This document shows, piece by piece, positions 23,445 to 37,204 of a stretch of 64,000 nt of DNA. The notes below the pieces were generated by a model. The model was not told the DNA's origin and ran no database searches. It worked only from the letters and a program-made list of their open reading frames with translations. Numbering within the stretch: position 1 is the stretch's first letter; every line of letters begins with the position of its first letter. Origin of the DNA: Diadema setosum (lineage: Eukaryota > Echinodermata > Echinoidea > Diadematoida > Diadematidae); the NCBI GenBank assembly GCA_033980235.1, contig CM067075.1:6264168-6328167 (forward strand), written 5' to 3'. The translations under genes and the position numbers were made by a program.

Positions 23445-24412
23445 AGTTGGCGGTTTGCTATAAGCAAAGTTCCTTTCACCAAAACTGAGTAGCTCAAATG
23501 ACTTCAGTCCACCAAGACTTTCCATCCATCGGCTGAATGGAGGCACATAAAGCATTGCCAAGGGAATGAAAACTGACTAAAAAAGAATATATCATACCAG
23601 GTAGGCCTACAGTTATTGGTTATCGCCGTCAACGCAAAAACGCGTCAAAGTGCATTAAACTCTCACCTCAAGAGCGATAGTTAAACTTTGATGGCGCTTT
23701 TCACCCTTGATGCTGCAGCGCTGCTTTTTTTTTTTTTTTCCCATCCTTTCTTTTTCTCGCCAAAATATTCTTCGGAAGATGTTAATTGGCAGGAGAAGAG
23801 TTGTGTCAGATTTAATTTTAGTGACATGAATGGGGCAAGGAGTGTGAAACGATACAGTGTAACACACCTGCAGTACTACTGCAGAAAATATATTTACCGT
23901 GTTGATCTTTATTTGTATAAGCAGAATCTCATCTACGTGTATATCACGTGTGGTTAATATTGTGACCATAAGATATGTATTTGAAATGTCTTTTTTTTTT
24001 CAGGGGGCCAATCAAATTTTAAGATTTATCCTGATAATTTGCAAATCAGTGTGCTTTCTTTCTTTCAAGATTTGTTTCTCCGCGTAGCGAAATATTCAGA
24101 AAAATTATAAATTCTAAAGAGCACCTTAAGCCAGTCTGACGTCCTTCCGCCGTGTATAGTACGCTGACATTTTCATTTTGATCGTATATTGAAGCTATAG
24201 ACATTCAAGTTCAGTAAGAGGACCCATCGGTGAAGGAACGGCGTAAGAGCCGCCAATGGCTTATATCACTCTGAATATAACGTCTGGCCAATAACACAAT
24301 CACCAGCAAATTCCTCTTCATGTGTCGTTGATGAAACGATATTGGCCTGCGAGTTTAATGAAAGGGCGCGATATATCGGAACGCGTTTCGACTTTAACAC
24401 ATGAAGAGCCAG
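23445..24412. other. No supported gene
   Basis: A T15 tract lies near 23726. A strong-looking acceptor (poly-T then cag at 24001-24003) lacks a convincing downstream coding frame. A 'ctccgcgtagcga' phrase near 24077 recalls the start of the array at 62039. Confidence 0.3.
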
Positions 24413-24643
24413 TCAGCCAGTGCTATTAGATTTGGGTATGTGATGAAACTTTTGTGGGAACTTTTCCAAATATTTGTCACATTCTATTGCATTTAAGGTT
24501 TGTTGAACATTGGAGCGTGCTCCCCGTGACATTTCACTCTGAAATAACAACAGGCGAAAATAGAAACAGCGAACTACAGGGGATGTTTGAGCAAATGCGC
24601 ACAATATAACCAAGAAAGTTATGACGGTTAAGCTGTAATTCAT
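24413..24643 (-). CDS. Candidate small secreted peptide, or terminal exon of a gene
   Basis: The 76-codon frame begins MNYSLTVITFLVILCAFAQ, a textbook signal-peptide shape: a polar start, a hydrophobic core of about 13 residues, and small residues before a likely AFA-QT cleavage. The rest is basic with two cysteines and ends FHHIPKSNSTG. An alternative reading uses an excellent acceptor on the minus strand (a tgtttctattttcgcctgt-rich tract, then tgttatttcag). In that case the exon starts at 24538 and encodes only the last 41 residues from SEMSRGARSNVQ. Both readings use the same frame and stop. I know of no family match. Chance occurrence of a short ORF with a hydrophobic start is possible. 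Confidence 0.3.
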   Translation of the reverse strand: MNYSLTVITFLVILCAFAQTSPVVRCFYFRLLLFQSEMSRGARSNVQQTLNAIECDKYLEKFPQKFHHIPKSNSTG

Positions 24644-25240
24644 CTACACTGTTTGCTTATTGGAATCTCAAAGCGAAGAACCTTCAATTTCACATCAGAG
24701 CAAGCTTGCAAACGTAAAAAAAAGTATCCCCCTTACTTCACTCAAAGTGCTATAATATCATATGACTACAGCGAAATGTGAGATGTTCGGTGGTTGTCAT
24801 GTTCAGTGTCTCCTCATACCATACTTCTCAGGCATCTAAAGGAAAAAATGTCAAATCGAAGAATATTCGTGTATACCATCAACACTTTAAGTTTGCACAC
24901 TTTATACACTCTTTGAGATTTAGACAATCACTTAATCACTAGAAAATCCTACGAAATGTCAAAAATGAATCATTCCAATTAGAGTACCATGTCAGCGTGA
25001 GTCATCTTTGGAAAAAAAAAGTCTATTATACGCTTTCATCATTTTCAAGAAAAAGAAGGAGAAGAGTAAGAAGGAGAAGTAGACGTGAATTTAGCCTTAA
25101 CTTATGCAGATCTGGATAGATTACAGGAAGGTTAGGCATACTGCTATTACATGATGAGATTGTAAGGTTTTGTGAGATTCATGAGAAAGGTCACTAACTG
25201 TAAGCGAAGAATTCGCTTTGAATGTGTCATTACAGGGGAA
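24644..25240. other. No supported gene
   Basis: AT-rich unique-looking sequence with short A tracts and purine runs (aagaaaaagaaggagaagag near 25050). Confidence 0.3.
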
Positions 25241-25310
25241 GGGGGGGGGGGGGTTGGAAGGTAGGGTAGGGTAGGGTAGGGGGAGTGGGAGTGGATGGGG
25301 GAGGAGAGGG
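25241..25310. repeat. G13 tract and (GGGTA)n run
   Basis: G13 at 25241-25253 is followed by GGTAGGGTAGGGTAGGGTAG at 25262-25281 and other G-rich words. The evenly spaced GGG blocks fit the G-quadruplex pattern. The structure itself is inferred. Confidence 0.85.
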
Positions 25311-26371
25311 CGTAGATCAGAGAGGTATAATTCGGTGCTCTTTGTAAGTCAATGCTCATTAATTTAAACAATAGAGGCGTCTCATAAGTATATAGAGTAT
25401 ACACTATTCTCTGTCAAAATGTCAGTGGATTATTCAAGAAAACAAACACAAATCTTTATGCTAGCATCCGATTTCAAGTATTTGTTTAAACAAGAAGTTG
25501 TTCATGTGTGATTTAGTGCAACATCTGACTCAATCACATAATCTTATTAATCACTCTTTTCCAATAGTTCCGTATATTCATTGTGCATCTCGTTAAAATA
25601 TATATGGTGATGTATGTGAAATCTTAATTATCATAGTCCAATGACACGCAATCTTCCGCCCGGTCGGTTTTCTTCACGGTAGATTCAATTTTTCAGATGA
25701 CGAAGTTCGTTGATTGCCAGTCCATTCTACCATCAACCACCATGCCTTGTATTCTGCTCCATATCAACGTGATAGAGTCAAAACATGACTCTGGTTCTGC
25801 GACTGCAATTATGACAGGAAAAAAAAAATCAAAATAATGACAGAGTAATGCATAATGGGCAACAATAACGTGTATGTGACTTCATTACTATTCTGAAATT
25901 TTACTTGCATTTGTTTTAATATACAAATTTCACACCAAATTTCACTGACCCCCTTAAACAAAGTCGTCAAGATAAACGTATATGTATAGCACTATTTCTC
26001 TTGTGAATCTCCTTTGATTTGGCAAAATTTATTGGAAACTCTGACATTTTGAGCGGTAAAACAAGGTAAGATAGAAATGACAGTGTTCACCGCGATGCTG
26101 AACTATCGTGACACAGATCAGCCCCGCGTATCGTGCTAGGTTTGTGGGCTACTGCAGGCGCTGAGCTGCGATCTTTACAAACCCAATCTCAGAGAGGAGC
26201 AAACTTAATTTGAACTCTTCGATTTCAGGCACCGGGTATCAAAGACGGCACCATCGACCCGGGCGTGGGATGATTCATAATATAACGCAGTCTGGGAACC
26301 TCTGCGAGCAGAAGTCAGTACGTCTTGACTACTGGAATATAAGGAGAATGCTGCATAAAATGAGATAAATC
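25311..26371. other. No supported gene
   Basis: AT-rich with a somewhat GC-richer part at 26100-26280. No consistent reading frame, splice pair or tRNA structure could be supported there. Confidence 0.3.
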
Positions 26372-26395
26372 AATAGATGGATAGATAGATAGATG

Positions 26396-26452
<57 letters not shown>

Positions 26453-27315
26453 ATAGATGAATAGATAGATACATGGATAGATAGATAAATAGATAAATAG
26501 ATAGATGGATAGATGGATAGATAGATAGATGGATAGATGGATAGATGGATAGATGGATAAATAGATAGATGAATAGATCGATACATGGATATATATAGAT
26601 AAATAGATAGATGGATAGATGGATAGATGGATAGATAGATAGATGGATAGATGGATAGATGGATAGATAGATAGATAGATGGATAGATGGATAGATAAAT
26701 AGATAGATGAATAGATAGATACATGGATAGATAGATAAATAGATAGATGGATAGATGGATAGATAGATAGATGAATAGATGGATAGATAGATAGATGGAT
26801 AGATAGATAGATGGATAGATAGATAGATAGATGGATAGATGGATAGATAAATAGATAGATGAATAGATAGATACATGGATAGATAGATAAATAGATAGAT
26901 GGATAGATGGATAGATAGATAGATGGATAGATGGATAGATTGATAGATAGATAGATGGATAGATAAATAGATAGATGAATAGATAGATACATGGATAGAT
27001 AGATAAATAGATAGATGGATAGATGGATAAATAGATAGATGAATAGATCGATACATGGATAGATAGATAAATAGATAGATGGATAGATGGATAGATGGAT
27101 AGATAGATAGATGGATAGATGGATAGATGGATAGATGGATAGATAGATAGATAGATGGATAGATGGATAGATAAATAGATAGATGAATAGATAGATACAT
27201 GGATAGATAAATAGATGGATAGATGGATAAATAAATAGATGAATAGATAGATACATGGATAGATAGGTAGATGGATAGATAGATAAATAAATAGATGGAT
27301 AGATGGATAAATATA
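26372..27315. repeat. 0.94-kb GATA/GATG tetranucleotide array with internal higher-order pattern
   Basis: The array is built from GATA with GATG, AATA, GATC and TACATGG variants. The marker TACATGG recurs at 26470, 26582, 26720, 26872, 26988, 27052, 27196 and 27252, usually after GAATAGAT(A/C)GA. It therefore has longer repeating modules of about 56-152 bp. All three minus-strand frames stay open as YLSIHPSI-like repeats because the unit is four bases long. This is not coding evidence. Confidence 0.97.
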
Positions 27316-27473
27316 TGAGAGGAGAGAGACAGACAGACAAACTGTGATGGGAGGAAGAGAGCGTGGTAGACATGGTAGATGATTATCAAGCCATATGTAC
27401 TAATGTAGTTTAATCTGTGATAAACGCATTAGAAGATTTAGAAGTGTCCTCGCTTCTTTTTATTATCCCTCAG

Positions 27474-27701
27474 GTTTGATGATAAATGAATATTTCGTTT
27501 TACTCTGACAACATAAATATAGCATGTATGATCTACCACCTTTTGCCGCTATTCGAAATCATTGCAATAAGGATTTTCTCTGAAATGACGATGGCGATAA
27601 TGGAGCACGCTGAAGTAGCTCATCAAACCAAACGGCGTCTGATGCGGGACTCTGATAGTAATGAAAATCAGAATTGTAACACGCAGGCTTCATCATCGTG
27701 A
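27474..27701 (+). CDS. Weak candidate exon after a strong acceptor
   Basis: A very good 3' splice site (gcttctttttattatccctcag, with AG at 27472-27473) lies just before a 71-codon frame whose ATG is at 27486. The tail of the frame is hydrophilic (HQTKRRLMRDSDSNENQ...) and ends at a TGA. The frame is closed between the acceptor and the ATG, so those 12 bases would be untranslated. No family is recognised and the first 30 residues look random. Confidence 0.15.
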
Positions 27702-29085
27702 TCTAAATGATAATCAACTTACGTCGGTTCTTAAACTTCATTAAACAAAAAATGCATGTTTATACTCGTATTCAATGAAACTTACCCAAAACACAGTAAT
27801 TCCCTCTAAATTGTATAGAAGGAAAGCATTCCCAAACTTTACATTGATTTTTTAGATTCTGGTGTTTTGATTTTTTCATTTTTTTTTTTCACACGGCTTT
27901 TTGTTGTACGCACAGTCCTTTGTAATTACAGATTTGATGTCATTCGCGCTGTCATCATCTCAACCATAAACATCATCGTTACCCTCATGACCCTCCACCA
28001 TCAACATCTTTCTCCTTTAAGACAGATACTGTACATAAGATACTGCTGAAAAGCGATCAAGTATACTATATGGTATGTGGATTGTGCAGAGTACAGTAAC
28101 ACTTGTTCTGTATTGTGACGTAGACGCACTTGTCTGCTCCTCTTTTGTATTGTGACGTGTTGGGTCAAAAAAAGAAAGAAAGAAGAAGATAAACTTGCAG
28201 AAAAAAAAAGAAATCAGTGAAGTCATAACCAGCAAGGTGACAAGATCACAGTATCTTGCATGGACAATCTTGTATCTGGATTCGGAGTTGATTCGTATAC
28301 CATCGAACGACCGTACATCCATCCGTCCATCAATGAGCTGCTTTAAAAGTAGGTCCTATGATGATACGTGTGATGAAACCTCCTCATCGATATCTTTCTA
28401 GTACCCCGGTCCTATCTGCGATGGCTCACTTGAGGCGAACCTGTGCCTGTCCGTCCTTCTGACTGTTTGGCGATGTCTGGCATCACTTTACTAGTCAGAC
28501 ATATCCACTTTCCAAGGCGGATTAACCTTGACATCTAAACCTCCTCTTCAGACCTCGACCATAAGCCTCAGCAGGTCTTCCAGTGATGGCATCAGACAAC
28601 GTCGGAGGGGAGAAAAAAAAAACCTCCTAGGCCTCTTCAGCTGATACTAATTTCCGTCAGCAATCAATGATGGCAGGTCGGAGTGTGCGTCGCTGTGTGC
28701 GTGTGTCTCAATCGGAGGCCGAAGAAGCCTGTGAAGTACGCGTTATGAATGACAATGTCATTTTATTCAGGGCTAATGAATATAGGTGGCCATGATCAGT
28801 CCCTGATAGGGGCTGGGAGCTTTTTCTGTTTCGTTTTGTGTGACTGTTATTGTTACCGCGAATTAATGGCTACATATTACTTCACCTCCTTGTAAACTCA
28901 TAATCAAAGTTAAGCCCCACTTGACAAGAATCATCCCTATTATAGCCGAACAGGTTATTAATATTAACTTGGTCCAACATGAACTAACAACTGCGGAAAA
29001 ATACTGGAAAGAGCTGAATGTTTTCAATATTCTTTTGCAGAATTACGTGTTTTCTGTTCATTGTCGAGAGTAGGCAAGTTAATCT
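27702..29085. other. No supported gene
   Basis: 28380-28640 is GC-richer, with many CCTC/GAGG words, but holds no frame longer than about 40 codons with splice support. Confidence 0.3.
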
Positions 29086-29131
29086 CCCCCCCCCCCCTAC
29101 TACTACTACTACTACTGGGGGGGGGGGGGGG
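29086..29131. repeat. C12-(TAC)6-G15 palindromic homopolymer hairpin
   Basis: Twelve C at 29086-29097, six TAC units plus T at 29098-29116, and fifteen G at 29117-29131. The C and G tracts can pair as a 12-bp GC stem around the TAC loop. Confidence 0.95.
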
Positions 29132-30620
29132 ATACTGTCAATATGTTGGTTGTTTTTTCTTCTTTTCGTAGTTCGATATCCAATATTGATTGAGTCAAGG
29201 TTGTGGGGTATATACAGTACGTAGTTTCTAAGGTGCGGGTGAAGATTAAAACCTCTTGAACGATGGGTTAAAAAGTGGGGTTAATGGAGGAGGTAAGTTC
29301 TGGCACTACTGAAGTATTGAATATTCATTCGTTGCACTCTCCCAGGACTATCGCTCTATCCTCCCGGAAAGTTTGTGGCCAACTTTCTGCGGAAGTGTCC
29401 CATCTCATCCCCAGATGAGGGAGATATTATAATGATATGATGATAATATGGTTAGCCAATGCAGCGATAAACACTGCAAAATTCATTTCATATAGCGCTA
29501 TGTGAAATATGTGATACAGAAGTTACATAACTTGACCACGAATACCTAGCTACGAATAGATCTAAATCAACAAGGACAACTGATCGGCAGTTTCTTGTAA
29601 TGAGTATGATAATTACTTGTACAATGATAATCCCTTCATGGCCATCTTAGCAATATCAGCAACGCTAAGGGAAGAGTTGTTTTTTTTATTTATTTTTTAG
29701 TAAATTAAATAGAATACTGACAGTATAGGAGTTCAAGCAGCCTAGTATCACTTCCATCACTCCCAGTATAATTTTCATCACTATTGATATTGATACTATT
29801 TCATGGTGGAGTTCAATCTAATAGACTTTTTATTCGCACCAGCGGGGCATATTCGTGGGTAATCGACTTAAAAGCGAGAGTTGAGTATAATTAAGTTTTT
29901 TTTTAACATACACTTCATTTGATGAATAATTCGAGTAGGGTTCTCTACATTTCAGAATACATGGAAAATATGAAAAGTTGATATATATCCGTGCTAGTAA
30001 AATGGCAATTGTCGTGACATTTCAATTGATTGATGAAGATGTTTACAGTCAGCAGCGTCTGTGCGCCTTTAACACTAAGCCCTCTCTCGGCGCTCCATTT
30101 CGTAGTCCGAGAAAAGAATGGTATCCATTTCCACAACTTGTCTTTCGCCAGCAGATTACATGGACAGCGTCCATTACGCTAATACTGTGTCGAATCGGCC
30201 CGGAGAGACAGAGGGAAATAGACGTATAATAAGGGTGAAAACAGAAAAGAAGGGGGAAAGAGCATTCTGCATGAGAACCCAAGGAGTGTTTTGTCTACAA
30301 GGATTTGGCAATCATTGTACGTCGAACCCATTTTATTTCTCAGTAAAACCATGCAGCAAGAGCGAAAATTTTAAGAGGAAAAAGGTCGAGAAATACCGGA
30401 GAGAAAAGGGAGAAAACAATCAGAGCGGGGATGGGGATAGGTATAATGATAAACCGAGCGGCTGGGAAATAAAATGAATAGATGAAAATATGCATGGGGA
30501 AAACGCACACACATACACGACACATATTTACCCAAATACGATTTATATCATTATCATTTACAAACTGATTAGTATTTCATATTATATTATATGATGTAAA
30601 TCATATCATATTATAATGAA
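29132..30620. other. No supported gene
   Basis: A gaggaggtaagttctgg donor-like site near 29291 has no matching upstream exon. A GC-richer part at 30030-30220 has open frames on both strands and cannot be assigned. Confidence 0.3.
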
Positions 30621-30746
30621 TCATATCGCATCACATCACATCACATCACATCACATCACATCACATCACATCACATCACATCACATCACATCATATCATA
30701 TCATATCATATCATATCATATCATATCATATCATACCATACCATAA
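30621..30746. repeat. (TCACA)n to (TCATA)n pentanucleotide array
   Basis: Twelve TCACA units at 30631-30690 are followed by nine TCATA units to 30735, and degenerate TCATA words lie before and after. Confidence 0.95.
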
Positions 30747-30959
30747 TTGGATCAAGAATCCCCCAAGACCTAGGTAATCATATGTCAATCGTAAGATAAT
30801 CAAAAGAATGTACTCATTCAAAGGACGGAGACATTCCATTTTATGATTCTTTCCACAAATTGGAGCTGAAATAAAAACAGAAAATACGCGTTTTCCACAG
30901 AATGCACACCCATGAATATGCAAATGCATATGCCTTTATATCCCTTACCTATCCTCCGC

Positions 30960-31400
30960 TTCCTTTATAACGTATATTATATACACCAAGTTCCTTTGCC
31001 TCTTCGAGTACGTGAGCGATGGCAAAAGCGCCCGCATTAGGTCGAGCAGTGGAGCGTCAAGGGCATGGGGACTGCACTTGACTTGTGATGAGTGAACTGC
31101 TCCGCGGCGCACGGAGCACGGCACGAATGATTGCTGGGTAAAACGAACATTTCACTTTCCCCGCGAAATCCATAAGATGGTATCGTCTGCTTGCTGTCGA
31201 TGTGATCACCGTCTATAAATTCCAACGCGCATACAGGGGCTCTTCCTGGTCGCTTCGCGGTTGGTGGCAAATTTGCTAGAGGTCGTATCTTCGCATCGTC
31301 TGCTCGGAGTGGGTGAGTGGCATGGTCAGGAGGGACCTGCAAGTACGGAAAGTGTTCAACTTTCGGAATCCTAAGACATATTGGCAGACACCGCATCAAC
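30960..31400. other. GC-rich island, possible first exon or promoter (unassigned)
   Basis: Between about 31010 and 31330 the sequence is distinctly richer in GC and CpG than the surroundings. On the + strand it ends in a strong donor (gagtgg|gtgagt, GT at 31313), preceded by TATA-like sequence near 30975. An ATG at 31019 closes after 20 codons, so a + strand exon would be mostly untranslated. On the minus strand a 120-codon frame spans 31037-31399, ending LTLHCST, without a recognisable domain. The two readings exclude each other and I cannot choose. Confidence 0.2.
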
Positions 31401-31773
31401 TTGCATAGGGTTCATGAGGAACACGGCTCACCAACGATCGGCCGAGATAGAATCTTGTTGGAATACAGTGTGACACCTGGACATTTTTGCCGGAGCACTC
31501 TTCTATCCGTTGGATTTATTTTTATTGCAAGCGGTAAAATCAATATCGCAATTTCTTTAAAATTTGGTTACTTTCTCCGGACCGGTCACGGAGGGACTTT
31601 GGGCTTGGACGTATCATCTCATATAGTGAAGGTTAGTGGTTAATTAATGTACTTTAAAAAAAGATATATCTCACACATGGTGAACACGTATCTGCTCAAG
31701 AGGCAAAGTATTGCAGCAAGTAATTCACGGACCCTGACACAGCTTGACGACAACATTATGCCCCCTCGCTATA

Positions 31774-33773
<2,000 letters not shown>

Positions 33774-34191
33774 TACAGAATACAACATCTCAGTTTTCAC
33801 TTGGTCTCTGCCACGTACCAAGTCACGTATGTTGAACCCCACCCCCACCCCCTTATAGGTAATGGTGAAAGCAAACGGTGAATGGTGAAAGCAAAGTATA
33901 TACTGTTTATGGGGATTTCGTTTTTAACTGTTTGAATTTCGAAACTGAGGCGTTCAAGCGTTTTTAAAGTTTGGCTTGTTCAAGGTTTGTCCAACCTGTG
34001 AGGTGGAAGAGAGGTCTCTCCTCCACATCCCTGGTGTAACAACACGCCTGATGACAGTAGGTAGTACTGCGTGTGGCTGCGTTTGATGGTTTGATCATGG
34101 ACCCTATCACAAGGGGCCATGGTTTGATGGAGAGAACGTTCTGTCATGTTGATGTCAAGGCGAATCGGTATAAAAGGATTTATTTCTACTT
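33774..34191 (+). repeat. Dispersed ~410-bp repeat, copy 1
   Basis: About 97% identical by eye to 38564-38970 in the same orientation. It starts with acagaatacaacatctcag and includes a cccca/ccccc tract, gtggaagagaggtctctcct, and a hairpin-like atggaccctatcacaagggg-ccat. It ends in ggatttatttctac. It has an extra 'tttcgtt' relative to copy 2. The short ORF across its right half is shared by both copies but truncates differently, so it is not evidence for a gene. Confidence 0.85.
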
Positions 34192-35261
34192 CCTATATCA
34201 CCCGATGCCGAGTTCATCCCGATGGCTCGGGGATGACTTAGCAGCTAGCACCTTGAGCTCGTTGTCCGCTTGGCTTTAATTTCGTGCTACCAATAATGAA
34301 GCGACCGTGAGATTGTGTCATTTAGCGAACAATGTTAAGACTAATGGTGCACGTGGCAATGGACAAGCTATAGTGCTGCCTGATTGATTTGTTGTTGTTG
34401 TTGTTGTTGTTGTTGTTCTTGTTGTTGTTGTTAAACACAGGCCTACTCCTGCTTGGCCAGAGATAAATCCGAATATCCCATTAAATCCCCCCTCTCTCGC
34501 TCCCTCTAATTTTCTATCTCCCCGGTTCTCTCTTTTACCTTCTCTCTGTCTCTCTCGCAGAAATCTCGTTGTCTCAGTTTTCATCTATCTCTTACATACA
34601 TGTGTATGAATACCTATATTATATCTTATTTACATATATATATTTATATACCGCTATCTATATATCTAAATCAGATACGTAATATGTATATTGATAAATT
34701 ACAGAAGGAACAAAAGAGCGTACGTAAAACATTAATAGACTCCTACTTTAACTCCAAAGAGTGCCTTGATTATAATTTGCCTTGAATGTGCCTTCACCCA
34801 GCAAAGATCTCTACGAACTCTCGCCAAGAATATATTTCAGATCAAGATGAGAAGGAAATTAATTTCGTAGTCATTACGTCGATTTTTGCAGCATCCAGTT
34901 CCTCGTGGAAGCAATTGCTATTAACAATTACCCATTACCATCAGTACCACAAAACCAGAAATTAACTGGTAACTCCAGTATCGCGTGTATAATGAAGAAT
35001 TGATAGATTCGCTCAACGCAGAATGGGAAGTATATTCACAAAATATTAGTATTTCTGTATACTGAGCAGCATTTCTATGACAAGGCAGCTTCGGATGTAC
35101 CATGTTATGTACGTCATATATTTTTACCCAATTAAAAGATATGTGTATATACTTATCAGGCGTGCAAGTATAGAGAGTTAAATGTGTTACTGATGCAATT
35201 ATGAGCGGCTGAATACATTCAATATAGATCTGCACATAAAGATCCATGGATTTAGTCTAAG
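34192..35261. other. No gene; (GTT)n microsatellite
   Basis: GTT repeats lie at 34390-34431 with a single CTT variant. Nothing else is recognisable. Confidence 0.4.
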
Positions 35262-35532
35262 TTATTCCAAAGGTTCGTAATTCCGAAAATGGAATAAGGT
35301 TCGTTATTCTGAAGGTCCGTTAATTCGAAAATGAAATAATCAAGGATAGTTGTTCCAAACGTTAGTTTATCCGAAAATGAGTAAAGGGTCGTTATTTCGA
35401 AGGTTCGTTAATTCGAAAATGAATAAAGGTTCGTTAATCCGAAAACGATATACGGCTCGTTATCCCAACAATGCCCGAAGGTTCATTAATTTGGAAATAA
35501 ATATTAGGTTTGTTATCCCGAAAATGAAATAA
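35262..35532 (+). repeat. TTCG subrepeat cluster 3, forward half
   Basis: About ten tandem subrepeats of two types occur: GGTTCGTTATTCCGAA-like (16 bp) and GGTTCGTTAATTCGAAAATG-like with an A-rich extension (about 26 bp). All are in the forward orientation. Confidence 0.75.
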
Positions 35533-35845
35533 ACTTCATGTAGTGGTAAATACGGTGTTGCAGTTCAAAAGAAAAGGAAAAAAATGGTATGATTATTACT
35601 CAACGAAAATTGATTAAGCACATGCAAACACCGACACACACACCCACACAAATATGTATATAAACAAAAACAAATACACACGATAGACTTACTGACGACC
35701 CGAAATACAATTATGATTTGTAATTGTGTTATTGATGTAAAAAAAAAAAGAAGTATCTCTCCTCCTCATTTTGTACGCCACCCTTCCTCCTCTTCAACAT
35801 TATCATCAGGATGAACCGTTTATCGCCATCGATTATCAACTTTTT

Positions 35846-36205
35846 AAAGAACGAGCCTTATTTCAATTTTTTGGATGGACGAACCATACTCCATTTTCCT
35901 ATTAAAGAACCTTGTTTCATTTTCGGATGAACAAACCTTCGGAATAACGAACCTTATATCATTTTCAGATTAATGAACATTCGGATTAAGGAACCCTATT
36001 TCATTTTCGGATTAATGAACCCTTTTTCATTTTTGTAATAACGAACACTCTTAAATTTTCGGATTTAAGGAACCTCTTGATTAACGCCACAATGTTCGAA
36101 TTAACGATCCCCTTTTCATTTTTGGAATTAGCGGTATAGGAAATTGTGTGTTTCAGAGTAACGAACTTTCGGAATAACGAACCTTTGGAATAGCGAACAT
36201 CACCA
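35846..36205 (-). repeat. TTCG subrepeat cluster 3, reverse half
   Basis: The same subrepeats appear in reverse complement (TTTCATTTTCGGATTAACGA, CTTTCGGAATAACGAACC). With 35262-35532 this forms an inverted pair around about 313 bp of unrelated sequence. That spacer includes a CA-rich stretch near 35634 and an A tract near 35741. Confidence 0.75.
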
Positions 36206-37114
36206 AGACCCTTGTAACAAGTTCAACCCGAGCGTCATAGTCGTTCTACGTATGAAAGAGTAGACGTGTAGTTATGGTTATTATGCTGATAACGTGAATA
36301 GATGGTGTGTCAACTTTCAATGTCTGTGATTTCAAAACTTGTCAGATTCTCCTGACTGAGATCTATATCCACAAATAGACTAAGAAATACATAATAGAAT
36401 TAGATTATCATTAGAATAACATGCTGTCAATATGCGTATCAAAATATCTATGGAGAAGCATTACCATGCTATTTCATCGTTTATCATAATCATTTTGGTT
36501 TATTCGTAACTGTCTAGGGAAAAAGTAAGTAGTGTAAATCAAGTCAATCACAGAATATAATATTCACATTCTTTGAGGCATAGACAATCATTTTTTTTTT
36601 CAATTCGTAAAAAAATCTTACACAACATCCGAGACACTTGTTTATACTATGTATGACAAGACAGCTCAGTATTGATTTCTTTTCTTTTTTTTTTTTCAAA
36701 CGTGGGTACACTTTTGAAAAACGGCTTTATCGATGCAGCTGCAAAAGTAGCAATTGTTGTTATTGTATTTTTTTTTTCGCGTTTGTTGGGTCCGGGATCA
36801 GGAATGACGTGTCGATGTAGAGAGGGAAACGAGAGAAACGGAAAGACGAGTTTATACATACATTTATTTCCCATGTCGGTCAGTGTCCTCTGTTGAATGA
36901 AATAAAGTATATATATGCTGCCGAGGTCGATTTGTTGTCGTTCGTCAATATAGGAATGATTCTTGATATAGATGAAGATATTGGCTGTCTTAGATTTCAC
37001 ACGGCACTGCATGGATGATTTAGCAAAGATCAACAGATAGAGAAGAAGAGCAGACGGCCAGAAAGAAACAGAGAGGGAGAAAATTAGAGTAGAAAGGGGA
37101 GGAGAGAAAAAGAC
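36206..37114. other. No supported gene
   Basis: AT-rich, with T tracts near 36590, 36687 and 36770. The minus-strand frame through 36647-37147 runs over homopolymers and is not convincing. Confidence 0.3.
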
Positions 37115-37204
37115 ATATATATATATATATATATATATAATGTACATTTCAGTCTCTATATTGTAGAGAGGGAAAGAGGAGAGAGAGAGAGAGAGGGAGA
37201 TGGG
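37115..37204. repeat. (TA)n and (GA)n microsatellites
   Basis: TA repeats at 37115-37139 and GA-rich repeats at about 37166-37200. Confidence 0.9.

Noticed and set aside
26315..27389. Long minus-strand ORFs of up to 352 codons rich in YLSIHPSI
   Set aside because: They are translations of the GATA/GATG array. All three frames are open because the four-base unit has no stop on that strand.
36647..37147. 166-codon minus-strand ORF
   Set aside because: It begins in a (TA)n/(GA)n array and crosses A/T homopolymers. No recognisable segment or splice sites.
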